A DNA stretch of 64,000 bases from Rhizobiales bacterium UBA1912 (lineage in GTDB: Bacteria; Pseudomonadota; Alphaproteobacteria; Rhizobiales; Devosiaceae). Location of the stretch: contig DDGC01000028.1 of assembly GCA_002337455.1 (NCBI GenBank), positions 161,464 to 225,463 of the forward strand, given 5' to 3'. The notes below the pieces were generated by a model. That model worked only from the letters and a program-made list of their open reading frames with translations, had not been told where the DNA came from and did no database searches. The stretch's first letter is position 1; each line of letters opens with the position of its first letter. Shown piece by piece: positions 43,293 to 52,415 of this stretch. The translations under genes and the position numbers were made by a program.

Positions 43293-43931
43293 CTATTTTT
43301 TCGGGCTGAGCCCGTGCAGGAACAACTGGTCTAGGAAGCGCGCGGCGTCTTCGAAGCGCCCTTCGCCGCCGCGTTCGCGGCCGAGGACGGCTTTTACCTG
43401 GATGTCGAAATCGGCGTAGTGCTGGGTGGTGGCCCAGATGGAAAAGATCAGGTGATAGGGGTCGGCCTTGGCGATTTTGCCCTCGGCCATCCAGCCTCTG
43501 ATGATCTTGACCTTTTCGTCGACCAGATCTTTGAGATCGGTGTGCAGGATGTCGTAAAAGCCCGGGGCGCCACGGAGCATCTCATTGGCGAACAGCCGGC
43601 TTTCGCGGGGAAAATCGCGGCTCATCTCGAGCTTGCGGCGGATATAGGACTGGATTTCGGGCAGGGGGTCGCCCTTGGGATCCATCTCGCGCAAAGGCTC
43701 GAGCCAGGTGTCGAGAATACGCGCCAGAAGCGGGGCGTGAATATCTTCCTTGGACTTGAAATAATAGAGCAGATTGGGCTTGCTCATGCCCGCCGCCTCG
43801 GCGATCTGGTCGATGGTCGAGCCGCGGAAACCGAACTTGGAAAAGACGTCGAGCGCGGCTTCGAGGATGACTTCCTGCTTTTCGCGCTGGATACGGGTTA
43901 TGGGCCTGGGCGTCTCTGCATCGGTGGTCAT
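43293..43931 (-). CDS. rutR: TetR-family pyrimidine catabolism regulator RutR
   Basis: A 212-residue regulator. The helix-turn-helix EVILEAALDVFSKFGFRGSTIDQIAEAAGMSKPNLLYYFKSK is split here as a motif around GFRGSTIDQIAEAAG and MSKPNLLYYF. The C-terminal region (RESRLFANEMLRGAPGF, IWATTQHYADFDIQVKAVLG) matches RutR, the uracil/thymine-responsive regulator of pyrimidine use. It is divergent from a beta-alanine/dihydropyrimidine operon, which supports the assignment. I do not find a textbook RutR palindrome between them. Confidence 0.88.
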   Translation of the reverse strand: MTTDAETPRPITRIQREKQEVILEAALDVFSKFGFRGSTIDQIAEAAGMSKPNLLYYFKSKEDIHAPLLARILDTWLEPLREMDPKGDPLPEIQSYIRRKLEMSRDFPRESRLFANEMLRGAPGFYDILHTDLKDLVDEKVKIIRGWMAEGKIAKADPYHLIFSIWATTQHYADFDIQVKAVLGRERGGEGRFEDAARFLDQLFLHGLSPKK

Positions 43932-44028
43932 TTCGTCTGTCGCCTCCCGTCAATAACCCCGGAGCTGGAATCCTGGGCCGGTTCGGGGCCAATTCCATGA
44001 CCCTGAGCGGGCATGAGCATTATACCCC

Positions 44029-44087
44029 TTGAACCTTGCATTGAGAGTGCTAGAATTTTTCCAATCGGTCAAAAAAATTCTGACCGA
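44029..44087 (+). promoter_or_regulatory. Promoter and operator of the pyrimidine catabolism operon
   Basis: TTGAAC (44029-44034), 16 bases, TAGAAT (44051-44056) form the promoter. Just downstream, TCGGTCA (44065-44071) and its exact complement TGACCGA (44081-44087) are separated by nine A/T-rich bases and would cover the transcription start region. A repressor site is likely. The half-sites contain TGACC as in RutR boxes, but face the opposite way. Confidence 0.55.
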
Positions 44088-44140
44088 AATCAACAGCCGG
44101 CCGCCGGAAATATCCCGGAAGTGCCGGAGAGGGAACATTC

Positions 44141-45469
44141 ATGTCGCAGGGCGCTTCGTCCATCCCCAATGATCTCAACGCGTTCTGGATGCCGTTCACG
44201 GCCAACCGGCAGTTCAAGAAAAGCCCGCGCATGTTCGTGGGCGCCAGGGACATGCACTATACGACCGCCGATGGGCGGGAAGTGCTCGATGGCACCGCCG
44301 GGCTGTGGTGCGTCAATGCCGGCCATTGCCGCCCGCTGATCACCGAGGCCATCGCCAATCAGGCCGCCGAACTCGATTACGCCCCTGCCTTCCAGATGGG
44401 TCACCCCAAGGCGTTCGAGCTGGCCAATCGGCTTGTCGATCTCGCGCCCGATGGGCTGGACCATGTGCTGTTCACCAATTCAGGGTCCGAATCAGTCGAA
44501 ACGGCACTCAAGGTGGCGCTCGCCTATCAGAAATCGATCGGGCAGGGCTCGCGCACACGGCTGATCGGGCGTGAGCGCGGCTATCACGGGGTCAATTTCG
44601 GCGGCATTTCGGTGGGCGGGATCGTTGCCAACCGCAAGATGTTCGGCACGCTTTTGACAGGTGTCGATCACCTGCCGCACACGCATTTACCGGCCAAGAA
44701 CGCCTTTTCGCGCGGAGAACCGCAGCATGGGGTGGAACTGGCCGAGGAATTGGAGCGTATCGTCACGCTCCACGATGCTTCGACGATCGCTGCGGTGATC
44801 GTCGAGCCGGTGGCGGGGTCGACGGGGGTTCTGATCCCGCCACCGGGTTATCTCAAGCGCTTGCGCGAGATTTGCGACAAGCACGGCATAGTGTTGATCT
44901 TCGATGAGGTCATCACCGGGTTCGGGCGGCTCGGAAAGCCGTTCGGCGCCGACTATTTCGGCGTGACGCCCGACATCATGATCACCGCCAAGGGGCTGAC
45001 CAACGGCGTTATCCCCATGGGTGCCGTGTTCACCTCGTCGAAAATCCATGATGCGTTCATGAGTGGCCCCGAGCATCTCATCGAATTTTTCCATGGCTAC
45101 ACATATTCGGGCAACCCAATCGCCTCGGCGGCGGGGCTGGCGACGCTGGAGACCTACAAGCAGGAGGGACTTCTGACCCGCGGCGCCGAGCTTGGGCCCT
45201 ATTTCGAGGACGCGCTGCATTCGCTCAAAGATGCGCAGCATGTGATCGATGTGCGCAATATCGGGCTGGTGGGTGCTATCGAGCTCGAGCCCATGGCCGG
45301 CGAGCCGACAAAGCGGGCCTTTGCGGCGTTCGTAAAAGCCTACGAAAAAGGTGTCCTGATCCGCACGACGGGTGACATCATCGCGCTTTCGCCCCCGCTG
45401 ATCGTGGAAAAACAGCACATCGACCAAATCGTCGATACCATTCGTACGGTCCTCGGGGAGGTGGATTGA
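44141..45469 (+). CDS. Beta-alanine:pyruvate aminotransferase (omega-transaminase)
   Basis: Converts beta-alanine from uracil breakdown into malonate semialdehyde. A 442-residue class III aminotransferase starting FWMPFTANRQFKKSPRMF. It contains TNSGSESVETALKVA, GYHGVNFGGISVGGI, the cofactor aspartate in LIFDEVITGFGRLGKPF and the PLP lysine in DIMITAKGLTNGVIPMG. The sequence is close to the well-studied Pseudomonas omega-amino-acid transaminases. First gene of an operon with the enzymes for the steps before and after. Confidence 0.92.
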   Translation: MSQGASSIPNDLNAFWMPFTANRQFKKSPRMFVGARDMHYTTADGREVLDGTAGLWCVNAGHCRPLITEAIANQAAELDYAPAFQMGHPKAFELANRLVDLAPDGLDHVLFTNSGSESVETALKVALAYQKSIGQGSRTRLIGRERGYHGVNFGGISVGGIVANRKMFGTLLTGVDHLPHTHLPAKNAFSRGEPQHGVELAEELERIVTLHDASTIAAVIVEPVAGSTGVLIPPPGYLKRLREICDKHGIVLIFDEVITGFGRLGKPFGADYFGVTPDIMITAKGLTNGVIPMGAVFTSSKIHDAFMSGPEHLIEFFHGYTYSGNPIASAAGLATLETYKQEGLLTRGAELGPYFEDALHSLKDAQHVIDVRNIGLVGAIELEPMAGEPTKRAFAAFVKAYEKGVLIRTTGDIIALSPPLIVEKQHIDQIVDTIRTVLGEVD

Positions 45470-45472
45470 GCC

Positions 45473-46966
45473 ATGCAGATTATTGAAAACGCCATAGGCG
45501 GCAAACGGGTCGTTTCGTCTTCGACGCGCAAGTCGGCCGTCTATAACCCGGCGACCGGCGAGCAGATTGCCGAATTGCCGCTTTCGACCAATGCCGAAAT
45601 CGATGCCGCCGTCGCCGCAGCCAAGGCCGCGCAGCCGGCCTGGGGCGCCACGCCGCCGCTCAAGCGGGCGCGGGTGATGTTCAGGTTCAAGGAACTGCTC
45701 GACAAACATGCAGCCGACGTCGCGCGGGAAATCTCGCGCGAGCACGGCAAGACCCATGACGATGCGCTGGGTGAAGTGCAGCGCGGCATCGAGTGCGTCG
45801 AATATGCCTGCGGCATACCCGAGCTCTTGAAAGGCACGTTCACCCGCAATGTCGGCCCGGCCATCGATGCCTATGCCGACCGCCAGCCGCTGGGTGTGGT
45901 CGCGGGCATCACCCCGTTCAACTTTCCGGCCATGGTGCCGATGTGGATGTATCCTTCGGCCATCGCCTGCGGAAACACTTTCATCCTCAAACCCTCCGAG
46001 CGCGATCCGTCGGCGCCGATGCTGGCGTGGAATTTGTTCATGGAGGCGGGGCTGCCCGAGGGCGTGCTCAATGTGGTCCATGGTGACAAGGAAGCCGTCG
46101 ATCACATTCTCGACCATCCCGATATCAAGGCCGTGAGCTTTGTCGGCTCCACCCCCATCGCCGAATATGTCTATCAACGCGGGACAAAGGCCGGAAAGCG
46201 CGTTCAGGCGCTGGGTGGCGCGAAAAACCACATGGTGATCCTCCCCGATGCGGATCTGGACCAGGCAGCCGATGCGCTAATGGGTGCTGGGTACGGATCC
46301 GCTGGGGAGCGCTGCATGGCGATTTCCGTCGCCGTCCCGGTGGGCGAAAAGACAGCAGATGCGCTCATTGAAAAGCTCAAACCCCGCGTCGAAAGCCTCA
46401 AGATAGGCCCGGCGACCGACAAGGATGCCGAGATGGGCCCTCTTGTCACCGCCATGCACCGCGACAAGGTTGTCGGCTATATCGACAAGGGCGTCGCCGA
46501 AGGCGCCGAACTGGTGGTCGATGGCCGCGGGTTCAAGCTGCAGGGCTATGAGGATGGCTATTATGTCGGCGGCACGCTGTTCGACCGCGTGACCCCGGAA
46601 ATGACCATCTACCGCGAAGAGATTTTCGGCCCGGTGCTCTCGGTGGTCCGCGCGCCCGATTACGGCGATGCGGTCAAAATGATCAACGAACACGAATACG
46701 GAAACGGGGTTGCGATCTTCACCCGCGACGGCGATGCGGCGCGCGATTTCGCCGACCGGATCGAAGTGGGCATGGTGGGCGTCAACGTCCCCATCCCCGT
46801 GCCTGTGGCCTATCATTCCTTCGGGGGCTGGAAGCGATCCCTGTTTGGCGATCATTCGATCTACGGGCCCGAGGGCGTGCATTTCTACACGCGGCTCAAG
46901 ACCGTCACGACACGCTGGCCGGCCGGCATCAAGTCGGGCGCGCAGTTTACATTTCCAACCCTCTGA
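45473..46966 (+). CDS. mmsA: CoA-acylating (methyl)malonate-semialdehyde dehydrogenase
   Basis: Oxidises malonate semialdehyde to acetyl-CoA and carbon dioxide, finishing uracil carbon use. It also accepts methylmalonate semialdehyde, made from thymine or valine. A 497-residue aldehyde dehydrogenase: TPFNFPAMVPMWMYPSAIAC, VGSTPIAEYVYQRG, GAKNHMVILPDAD and the catalytic cysteine in GSAGERCMAISVAVPVG. Three bases after the transaminase stop. Confidence 0.94.
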   Translation: MQIIENAIGGKRVVSSSTRKSAVYNPATGEQIAELPLSTNAEIDAAVAAAKAAQPAWGATPPLKRARVMFRFKELLDKHAADVAREISREHGKTHDDALGEVQRGIECVEYACGIPELLKGTFTRNVGPAIDAYADRQPLGVVAGITPFNFPAMVPMWMYPSAIACGNTFILKPSERDPSAPMLAWNLFMEAGLPEGVLNVVHGDKEAVDHILDHPDIKAVSFVGSTPIAEYVYQRGTKAGKRVQALGGAKNHMVILPDADLDQAADALMGAGYGSAGERCMAISVAVPVGEKTADALIEKLKPRVESLKIGPATDKDAEMGPLVTAMHRDKVVGYIDKGVAEGAELVVDGRGFKLQGYEDGYYVGGTLFDRVTPEMTIYREEIFGPVLSVVRAPDYGDAVKMINEHEYGNGVAIFTRDGDAARDFADRIEVGMVGVNVPIPVPVAYHSFGGWKRSLFGDHSIYGPEGVHFYTRLKTVTTRWPAGIKSGAQFTFPTL

Positions 46967-46991
46967 TATTTCAAAGACGGGAGCAAAGAGC

Positions 46992-48242
46992 ATGGCGACA
47001 CTCGGAGACAATCTAAAGGTCAACGGCGACAGGCTCTGGGACTCTCTGATGGAGATGGCCAAGATCGGCCCGGGCGTGGCTGGCGGCAACAACCGCCAGA
47101 CGCTGACTACTGCCGACAAAGAGGGTCGCGAGCTGTTTCAGCGCTGGTGCGACGAGGCCGGGCTTGAAATGGGTGTCGACAAGATGGGCACCATGTTTGC
47201 CCGGCGCGAGGGCACCGACCCGGACGCGCTGCCGGTCTATGTGGGCTCGCACCTCGATACCCAGCCGACCGGCGGGAAATATGATGGCGTGCTCGGTGTT
47301 TTGGGTGGGCTGGAGCTGATCCGCACGCTCAACGATCTCGACATCAAGACAAAGCACCCCATCGTCGTCACCAACTGGACCAATGAAGAGGGCACCCGCT
47401 TTGCCCCCGCCATGCTGGCATCGGGCGTTTTCGCTGGCGTGCATAAACTCGATTGGGCCTATGATCGCGCCGATGCCAAGGGGCTCAAATTCGGCGACGA
47501 GCTCAAGCGCATCGGCTGGGTCGGCGACGAGGAGGTGGGCACGCGCAAGATGAAGGCGTTCTTCGAGCTTCATATCGAGCAGGGCCCGATCCTTGAAGCT
47601 GAAGGCAAGGATATCGGGGTGGTCACCCACGGGCAGGGGCTCTGGTGGCTGCAGGTCACCCTGACCGGCAAGGACGCCCACACCGGCTCGACCCCGATGC
47701 CGATGCGCAGGAACGCCGGACTGGGCATGGCGCGGATGACCGAGCTTGTCCACCAGATCGCCATGAGCCATCAGCCCGAGGCTGTCGGTGCGATCGGCCA
47801 TTGCGATGTTTACCCCAATTCGCGCAACGTCATTCCGGGCAAGGTGGTGTTCACCATCGATTTCCGCACACCGCACCAGCAGGTGCTCGATGCGATGAAA
47901 GCCCGGTTCGAGGCCGAAGCCCCAAAAATCGCCGAGGAACTGGGGCTTGGCATGGAGATCGAAGTGTCGGGACATTTCGATCCTGTGACCTTCGACCCCG
48001 ATTGCGTCAGCGCAGTTCGCAACGCCGCCGAACGTCTCGGCTATTCGCACCGCGATATCGTCTCGGGCGCCGGGCATGACGCGTGCTGGATCAACAAGCT
48101 CTATCCCACCGCGATGGTCATGTGCCCCTGCGTCGACGGCCTGAGCCACAACGAGGCCGAGGACATTTCAAAGGAATGGGCGACTGCAGGAGCCGACGTG
48201 CTGCTGCATGCGGTGCTGGAGACTGCGGAGATTGTCGACTAG
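46992..48242 (+). CDS. N-carbamoyl-beta-alanine amidohydrolase (beta-ureidopropionase), M20 family
   Basis: Hydrolyses N-carbamoyl-beta-alanine to beta-alanine, ammonia and carbon dioxide. A 416-residue zinc enzyme of the HyuC/AmaB type: GSHLDTQPTGGKYDGVLGV (zinc His/Asp), TNEEGTRFAPAMLASGVFAG (catalytic Glu), FELHIEQGPILE and the dimer-lid HTGSTPMPMRRNAG. The ATG after GAGCAAAGAGC was chosen because the family starts with it. A longer frame upstream overlaps mmsA. Allantoate amidohydrolase is a close relative, but the operon context favours the pyrimidine role. Confidence 0.92.
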   Translation: MATLGDNLKVNGDRLWDSLMEMAKIGPGVAGGNNRQTLTTADKEGRELFQRWCDEAGLEMGVDKMGTMFARREGTDPDALPVYVGSHLDTQPTGGKYDGVLGVLGGLELIRTLNDLDIKTKHPIVVTNWTNEEGTRFAPAMLASGVFAGVHKLDWAYDRADAKGLKFGDELKRIGWVGDEEVGTRKMKAFFELHIEQGPILEAEGKDIGVVTHGQGLWWLQVTLTGKDAHTGSTPMPMRRNAGLGMARMTELVHQIAMSHQPEAVGAIGHCDVYPNSRNVIPGKVVFTIDFRTPHQQVLDAMKARFEAEAPKIAEELGLGMEIEVSGHFDPVTFDPDCVSAVRNAAERLGYSHRDIVSGAGHDACWINKLYPTAMVMCPCVDGLSHNEAEDISKEWATAGADVLLHAVLETAEIVD

Positions 48243-48314
48243 CCCGACGGAACAAAGCCGAGGCGCGCGCACGGCAAGTGCGCGCCCGCGGCCGATCAAA
48301 CAAGGGGAAACATC

Positions 48315-49769
48315 ATGAGCACAGTCATCAAGAACGGCACCATCGTCACCGCCGATCTGACCTACAAGGCTGACATAAAAATCGAAGGCGAGACGATCGT
48401 CGAGATCGGGCCAAACCTGTCTGGCGATACCGTGCTCGATGCCTCCGGATGCTATGTCATGCCCGGCGGCATCGATCCGCATGTGCATCTGGAAATGCCC
48501 TTCATGGGCACCTACTCCTCCGACGATTTCGAATCCGGTACCCGCGCCGCATTGGCCGGCGGCACCACCATGGTTGTCGATTTCTGCCTGCCCAGCCCCA
48601 ACCAGAGCCTCCTCGAAGCGCTATCGATGTGGGACAACAAATCGGGCCGTGCCCATTGCGATTATTCCTACCACATGGCGGTCACCTGGTGGAGCGAGCA
48701 GGTGTTTGATGAGATGGAAACCGTCGTCAAGGAAAAGGGCATCAACACCTTCAAGCACTTCATGGCCTACAAGGGCGCACTGATGGTGCAGGACGACGAA
48801 ATGTACGCCTCGTTCCAGCGCTGCGCCGAACTGGGCGCCATGCCGCTGGTGCACGCCGAAAATGGCGATGTGGTCGCCGATCTATCGGCCCGCCTTCTCG
48901 CCGAGGGCAACAACGGTCCCGAGGGCCATGCCTATTCGCGTCCGCCGCAGGTCGAGGGCGAAGCCACCAACCGGGCGATCATGATTGCCGATATGGCGGG
49001 GGTGCCGCTCTATGTGGTTCACACGAGCTGCGAGGAAAGCCACGAGGCGATCCGCCGGGCGCGCCAGCAGGGAAAGCGGGTCTATGGCGAACCGCTGATC
49101 CAGCATCTGACTCTCGATGACAGCGAATATTTCGACAAGGATTGGGACCACGCCGCCCGCCGCGTCATGAGCCCGCCCTTCCGCAACAAGACCCATCAGG
49201 ATTCGCTGTGGGCCGGGCTGCAGTCGGGTTCGCTGCAGGTGGTCGCCACCGACCATTGCGCCTTTACCACCGCGCAGAAGCGGACCGGGGTCGGCGATTT
49301 CACCAAGATCCCCAACGGCACCGGCGGGCTCGAAGACCGCATGCCGATGCTGTGGACCTATGGCGTGGCGACGGGCCGGCTGACCATGAACGAGTTCGTT
49401 GCCGTCACCTCGACCAACATCGCCAAGATCCTCAATGTCTATCCCAAAAAGGGCGCGATCCTTGTTGGCGCCGATGCCGATATCGTTGTGTGGGACCCGG
49501 AAAAGGAAAAGACCATTTCGGCCAAATCCCAGCAATCGGCCATCGATTACAACGTTTTTGAAGGCAAGCACGTCAAGGGCCTGCCGCGCTACACGCTGAC
49601 AAGGGGCCGGGTGGCCGTCGAGGACGGAGCGATCCAGCCCAGGGAAGGGCACGGCCAGTTCGTGCCGCGCGAGCCGTTCCAGGCTGTGAACAAGGCGCTT
49701 TCCAAGTGGAAAGAACTGACCGCACCGCGCAAGGTGGAGCGGAGTGGCATACCGGCATCGGGTGTCTGA
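48315..49769 (+). CDS. hydA: Dihydropyrimidinase (D-hydantoinase)
   Basis: Opens dihydrouracil or dihydrothymine to the N-carbamoyl-beta-amino acid. A 484-residue amidohydrolase: metal histidines in GGIDPHVHLEMPFMG, the carboxylated lysine in NTFKHFMAYKGALMVQ, and histidines in PLVHAENGDVV and YVVHTSCEESH. The ATDHCAFTTAQK segment carries the catalytic aspartate. The 72-base gap upstream can form a GCGCGCA/TGCGCGC hairpin (48265-48285). Supplies the substrate of the beta-ureidopropionase just upstream. Confidence 0.95.
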   Translation: MSTVIKNGTIVTADLTYKADIKIEGETIVEIGPNLSGDTVLDASGCYVMPGGIDPHVHLEMPFMGTYSSDDFESGTRAALAGGTTMVVDFCLPSPNQSLLEALSMWDNKSGRAHCDYSYHMAVTWWSEQVFDEMETVVKEKGINTFKHFMAYKGALMVQDDEMYASFQRCAELGAMPLVHAENGDVVADLSARLLAEGNNGPEGHAYSRPPQVEGEATNRAIMIADMAGVPLYVVHTSCEESHEAIRRARQQGKRVYGEPLIQHLTLDDSEYFDKDWDHAARRVMSPPFRNKTHQDSLWAGLQSGSLQVVATDHCAFTTAQKRTGVGDFTKIPNGTGGLEDRMPMLWTYGVATGRLTMNEFVAVTSTNIAKILNVYPKKGAILVGADADIVVWDPEKEKTISAKSQQSAIDYNVFEGKHVKGLPRYTLTRGRVAVEDGAIQPREGHGQFVPREPFQAVNKALSKWKELTAPRKVERSGIPASGV

Positions 49770-49823
49770 TACCAAACGGCAAATTTGGAATCGGGTGCAA
49801 ATTCAGGGGGAATTTAGGGTTTG

Positions 49824-50609
49824 GTGAACGGGGCAAGCGTAGTCGAAGCCAAGGGGCTCGGGCTAACCTTCGAAACTGCCGACGGGCCGGTGCATGCGCT
49901 TTCGGACGTCAATCTGGCGATATCGAAGGGCGAGTTCGTTTCGTTCATCGGGCCGTCGGGGTGTGGCAAAACCACATTCCTGCGGGTCATCGCCGATCTC
50001 GAACAACCAACTGCGGGGGCCATCACCGTCAACGGCCACAGCCCCGAACAGGCCCGCAAGGACAGGTCCTACGGCTATGTGTTCCAGGGCGCGGCGCTTT
50101 ACCCCTGGCGCACCATTGAGCGCAACGTGGGGCTTCCGCTCGAGATCATGGGCTATTCGAAAGCCGAGCAGCAAAGGCGCATCGCGCGGACGCTGGAGAT
50201 GGTCAACCTTTCCGGGTTCGAGCAGAAATTTCCCTGGCAGCTTTCCGGCGGCATGCAGCAACGGGCCTCAATCGCCCGCGCTTTGGCCTTCGACGCCGAT
50301 CTTCTCTTGATGGACGAGCCGTTCGGGGCGCTCGATGAGATCGTGCGCGATCATCTCAACGAGCAACTTCTCGATCTTTGGGCCAAGACGGAAAAGACCA
50401 TCTGTTTCGTCACGCACTCGATCCCTGAGGCTGTCTATCTCTCCACCAAGATCGTGGTGATGAGCCCCCGGCCGGGCCGGGTGACCGACATTATCGAAAG
50501 CACGCTCCCCAAAGAGCGCCCGCTCGATATCCGCGAAAGCCCGGAATTCCTCGAAATCGCCGCCCGGGTCCGCGAGGGATTGCGGGCCGGACATTCCTAT
50601 GACGAATAG
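49824..50609 (+). CDS. ABC transporter ATP-binding protein (NitT/TauT/pyrimidine type)
   Basis: A 261-residue ATPase of the SsuB/ThiZ group: Walker A GPSGCGKTTFLRVIADLE, Q-loop YVFQGAALYPWRTIERNV, signature LSGGMQQRASIARAL, Walker B LLLMDEPFGALDE and VTHSIPEAVYLSTK. The start is ambiguous between a TTG and the adjacent GTG, and the ribosome site is weak. Overlaps the first permease by 11 bases. In this operon the likely imported compound is a pyrimidine or dihydropyrimidine. Confidence 0.91.
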   Translation: MNGASVVEAKGLGLTFETADGPVHALSDVNLAISKGEFVSFIGPSGCGKTTFLRVIADLEQPTAGAITVNGHSPEQARKDRSYGYVFQGAALYPWRTIERNVGLPLEIMGYSKAEQQRRIARTLEMVNLSGFEQKFPWQLSGGMQQRASIARALAFDADLLLMDEPFGALDEIVRDHLNEQLLDLWAKTEKTICFVTHSIPEAVYLSTKIVVMSPRPGRVTDIIESTLPKERPLDIRESPEFLEIAARVREGLRAGHSYDE

Positions 50610-51480
50610 CGCGCGCCACAGCATCGTGCCGGTCGCTGTGGTGGTGCTCGCCATCATCGCGATCTGGTATGTCGCGGCCATCATGCTCAACCTGCCCTGG
50701 CAGCAAAGCGTTTACGCACGCGGCGACGGCGCCGAAGTCGGGCCGCTGCAGTTCCTCTCTGACATCTACTCCCAGCAGCGCCCTGTGATGCCAGCGCCCC
50801 ATCAGGTGGCGGTGGAATTTTACAACTCGGTGTTCAACGCCAATCCTTCCACCCCCCGCAGCCTGATTTTCCACGCCTGGATCACCCTTTCGGCGACCGG
50901 GCTGGGGTTCATTTTCGGCACACTGCTGGGGATCGGGCTGGCGGTGCTGATCGTTCACAACCGTGCGATGGACCGGTCGCTGATGCCGTGGATCATCGCC
51001 AGCCAGACCATTCCCATTCTCGCCATCGCGCCGATGGTCGTGGTGGTGCTCAATTCGGTGGGGCTGACCGGGCTGATCCCCAAGGCGCTGATTTCGACCT
51101 ATCTGTCGTTCTTCCCGGTGGTCGTGGGCATGGTCAAGGGCTTTCGCAGCCCCGAGGCCATCCACCTCGATCTGATGCGCACATATAATGCTTCGGGCAA
51201 TCAGGTGTTCTGGAAGCTGCGCTGGCCGGCCGCTATCCCTTATCTCTTCACCTCCATGAAGGTGGGCGTCGCCGCCTCGCTGGTCGGCGCCATCGTTGGC
51301 GAACTGCCGACCGGGGCGGCGGGCGGGCTCGGCTCGCGCCTTTTGGCCGGGTCCTATTATGGGCAGACGACGCAGATCTGGGCGGCGCTCTTGATGGCTG
51401 CGGCGCTTTCGGCGGCGCTGATCTTTGCGATCGGCGCCATTCAGACCTTCACGTCGAAAATGATGGGATCGCCCGCATGA
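50599..51480 (+). CDS. ABC transporter permease, first subunit (NitT/TauT type)
   Basis: A 293-residue membrane protein with six or so helices. A long periplasmic loop after the first helix (LNLPWQQSVYARGDGAEVG to about residue 70) is larger than in SsuC-type permeases. The coupling motif is in LDLMRTYNASGNQVFWKLRWP. The stop overlaps the next start by four bases. Confidence 0.91.
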   Translation: MTNSARHSIVPVAVVVLAIIAIWYVAAIMLNLPWQQSVYARGDGAEVGPLQFLSDIYSQQRPVMPAPHQVAVEFYNSVFNANPSTPRSLIFHAWITLSATGLGFIFGTLLGIGLAVLIVHNRAMDRSLMPWIIASQTIPILAIAPMVVVVLNSVGLTGLIPKALISTYLSFFPVVVGMVKGFRSPEAIHLDLMRTYNASGNQVFWKLRWPAAIPYLFTSMKVGVAASLVGAIVGELPTGAAGGLGSRLLAGSYYGQTTQIWAALLMAAALSAALIFAIGAIQTFTSKMMGSPA

Positions 51481-52343
51481 ACGGCTGGATCATGACGGCG
51501 CTGGCGGTCTGGCTGGCCGGCTGGGGGATTAACGAGTTTCTGGTGCGGATCAGCGCGCGCGACCGTGTTGCGGCGAGTGCGATCAACATCGCCGTGCCGG
51601 TGATTTTCGGCATTGTGCTGCTGGTCGTCTGGGAAGGGCTGGTGCGGGGCTTGAACGTGCCCGCCGTGCTGCTGCCGCCGCCCTCGGTCATCTGGGAGCG
51701 CCTTTTGGCATCGATCCCCAACCCCATCTGGCCGGACTTCCAGCAGACCTTCCTCAAATCGGTTCTGATCGGCTATGCCATCGGTTGCGGATCGGCGTTT
51801 ATCGTGGCCGTGGCCATCGACCGCTCGCCATTCCTCAAACGCGGGCTGCTGCCGGTGGGCAATTTCGTTTCCGCGCTGCCGCTGGTCGGCATCGCGCCGA
51901 TCATGGTGATGTGGTTCGGGTTCGACTGGCAGTCGAAAGCCGCCGTCGTTGTCGTTATGACGTTTTTCCCCATGCTGGTGAACACGGTGGCCGGGCTCAA
52001 CGCCACGGGGCAGATCGAAAAGGATCTGATGCGGACCTATGCGGCCAGTTATTGGCAGACACTCGCAAAATTGCGCTTGCCCATGGCATGGCCCTTCATC
52101 TTCAATGCACTCAAGATCAATTCGACGCTGGCGCTGATCGGGGCCATCGTCGCCGAGTTTTTCGGCACTCCCGTGGTGGGGATGGGGTTCCGGATATCCG
52201 CGGCCATCGGACGGCTTCAAGTCGATATGGTCTGGGCCGAGATCGCGGTTGCCGCGCTCGCCGGCTCGCTGTTCTACGGGGTGATCGCGCTCATCGAGCG
52301 CGCCGTCACCTTCTGGCATCCGTCAATTCGTGGGGAGCGGTAG
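51477..52343 (+). CDS. ABC transporter permease, second subunit (NitT/TauT type)
   Basis: A 288-residue partner permease, with two extra N-terminal hydrophobic segments before the transport domain. The coupling motif is in KDLMRTYAASYWQTLAKLRLP, closely similar to that of the first permease, so the pair probably arose by duplication. Translationally coupled to the gene before it. Confidence 0.91.
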   Translation: MNGWIMTALAVWLAGWGINEFLVRISARDRVAASAINIAVPVIFGIVLLVVWEGLVRGLNVPAVLLPPPSVIWERLLASIPNPIWPDFQQTFLKSVLIGYAIGCGSAFIVAVAIDRSPFLKRGLLPVGNFVSALPLVGIAPIMVMWFGFDWQSKAAVVVVMTFFPMLVNTVAGLNATGQIEKDLMRTYAASYWQTLAKLRLPMAWPFIFNALKINSTLALIGAIVAEFFGTPVVGMGFRISAAIGRLQVDMVWAEIAVAALAGSLFYGVIALIERAVTFWHPSIRGER

Positions 52344-52415
52344 GGCCAGCCAATACTACCCAACCCGTCGCGGCAAGCGGCGGGCGGGGATCATCATCAA
52401 ACCAAGGGGAACATC

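Noticed and set aside
44065..44087. Classical RutR box TTGACCA-N2-TGGTCAA
   Set aside because: The repeat found has half-sites in the opposite orientation and nine bases between them, so it was recorded only as an unassigned operator.
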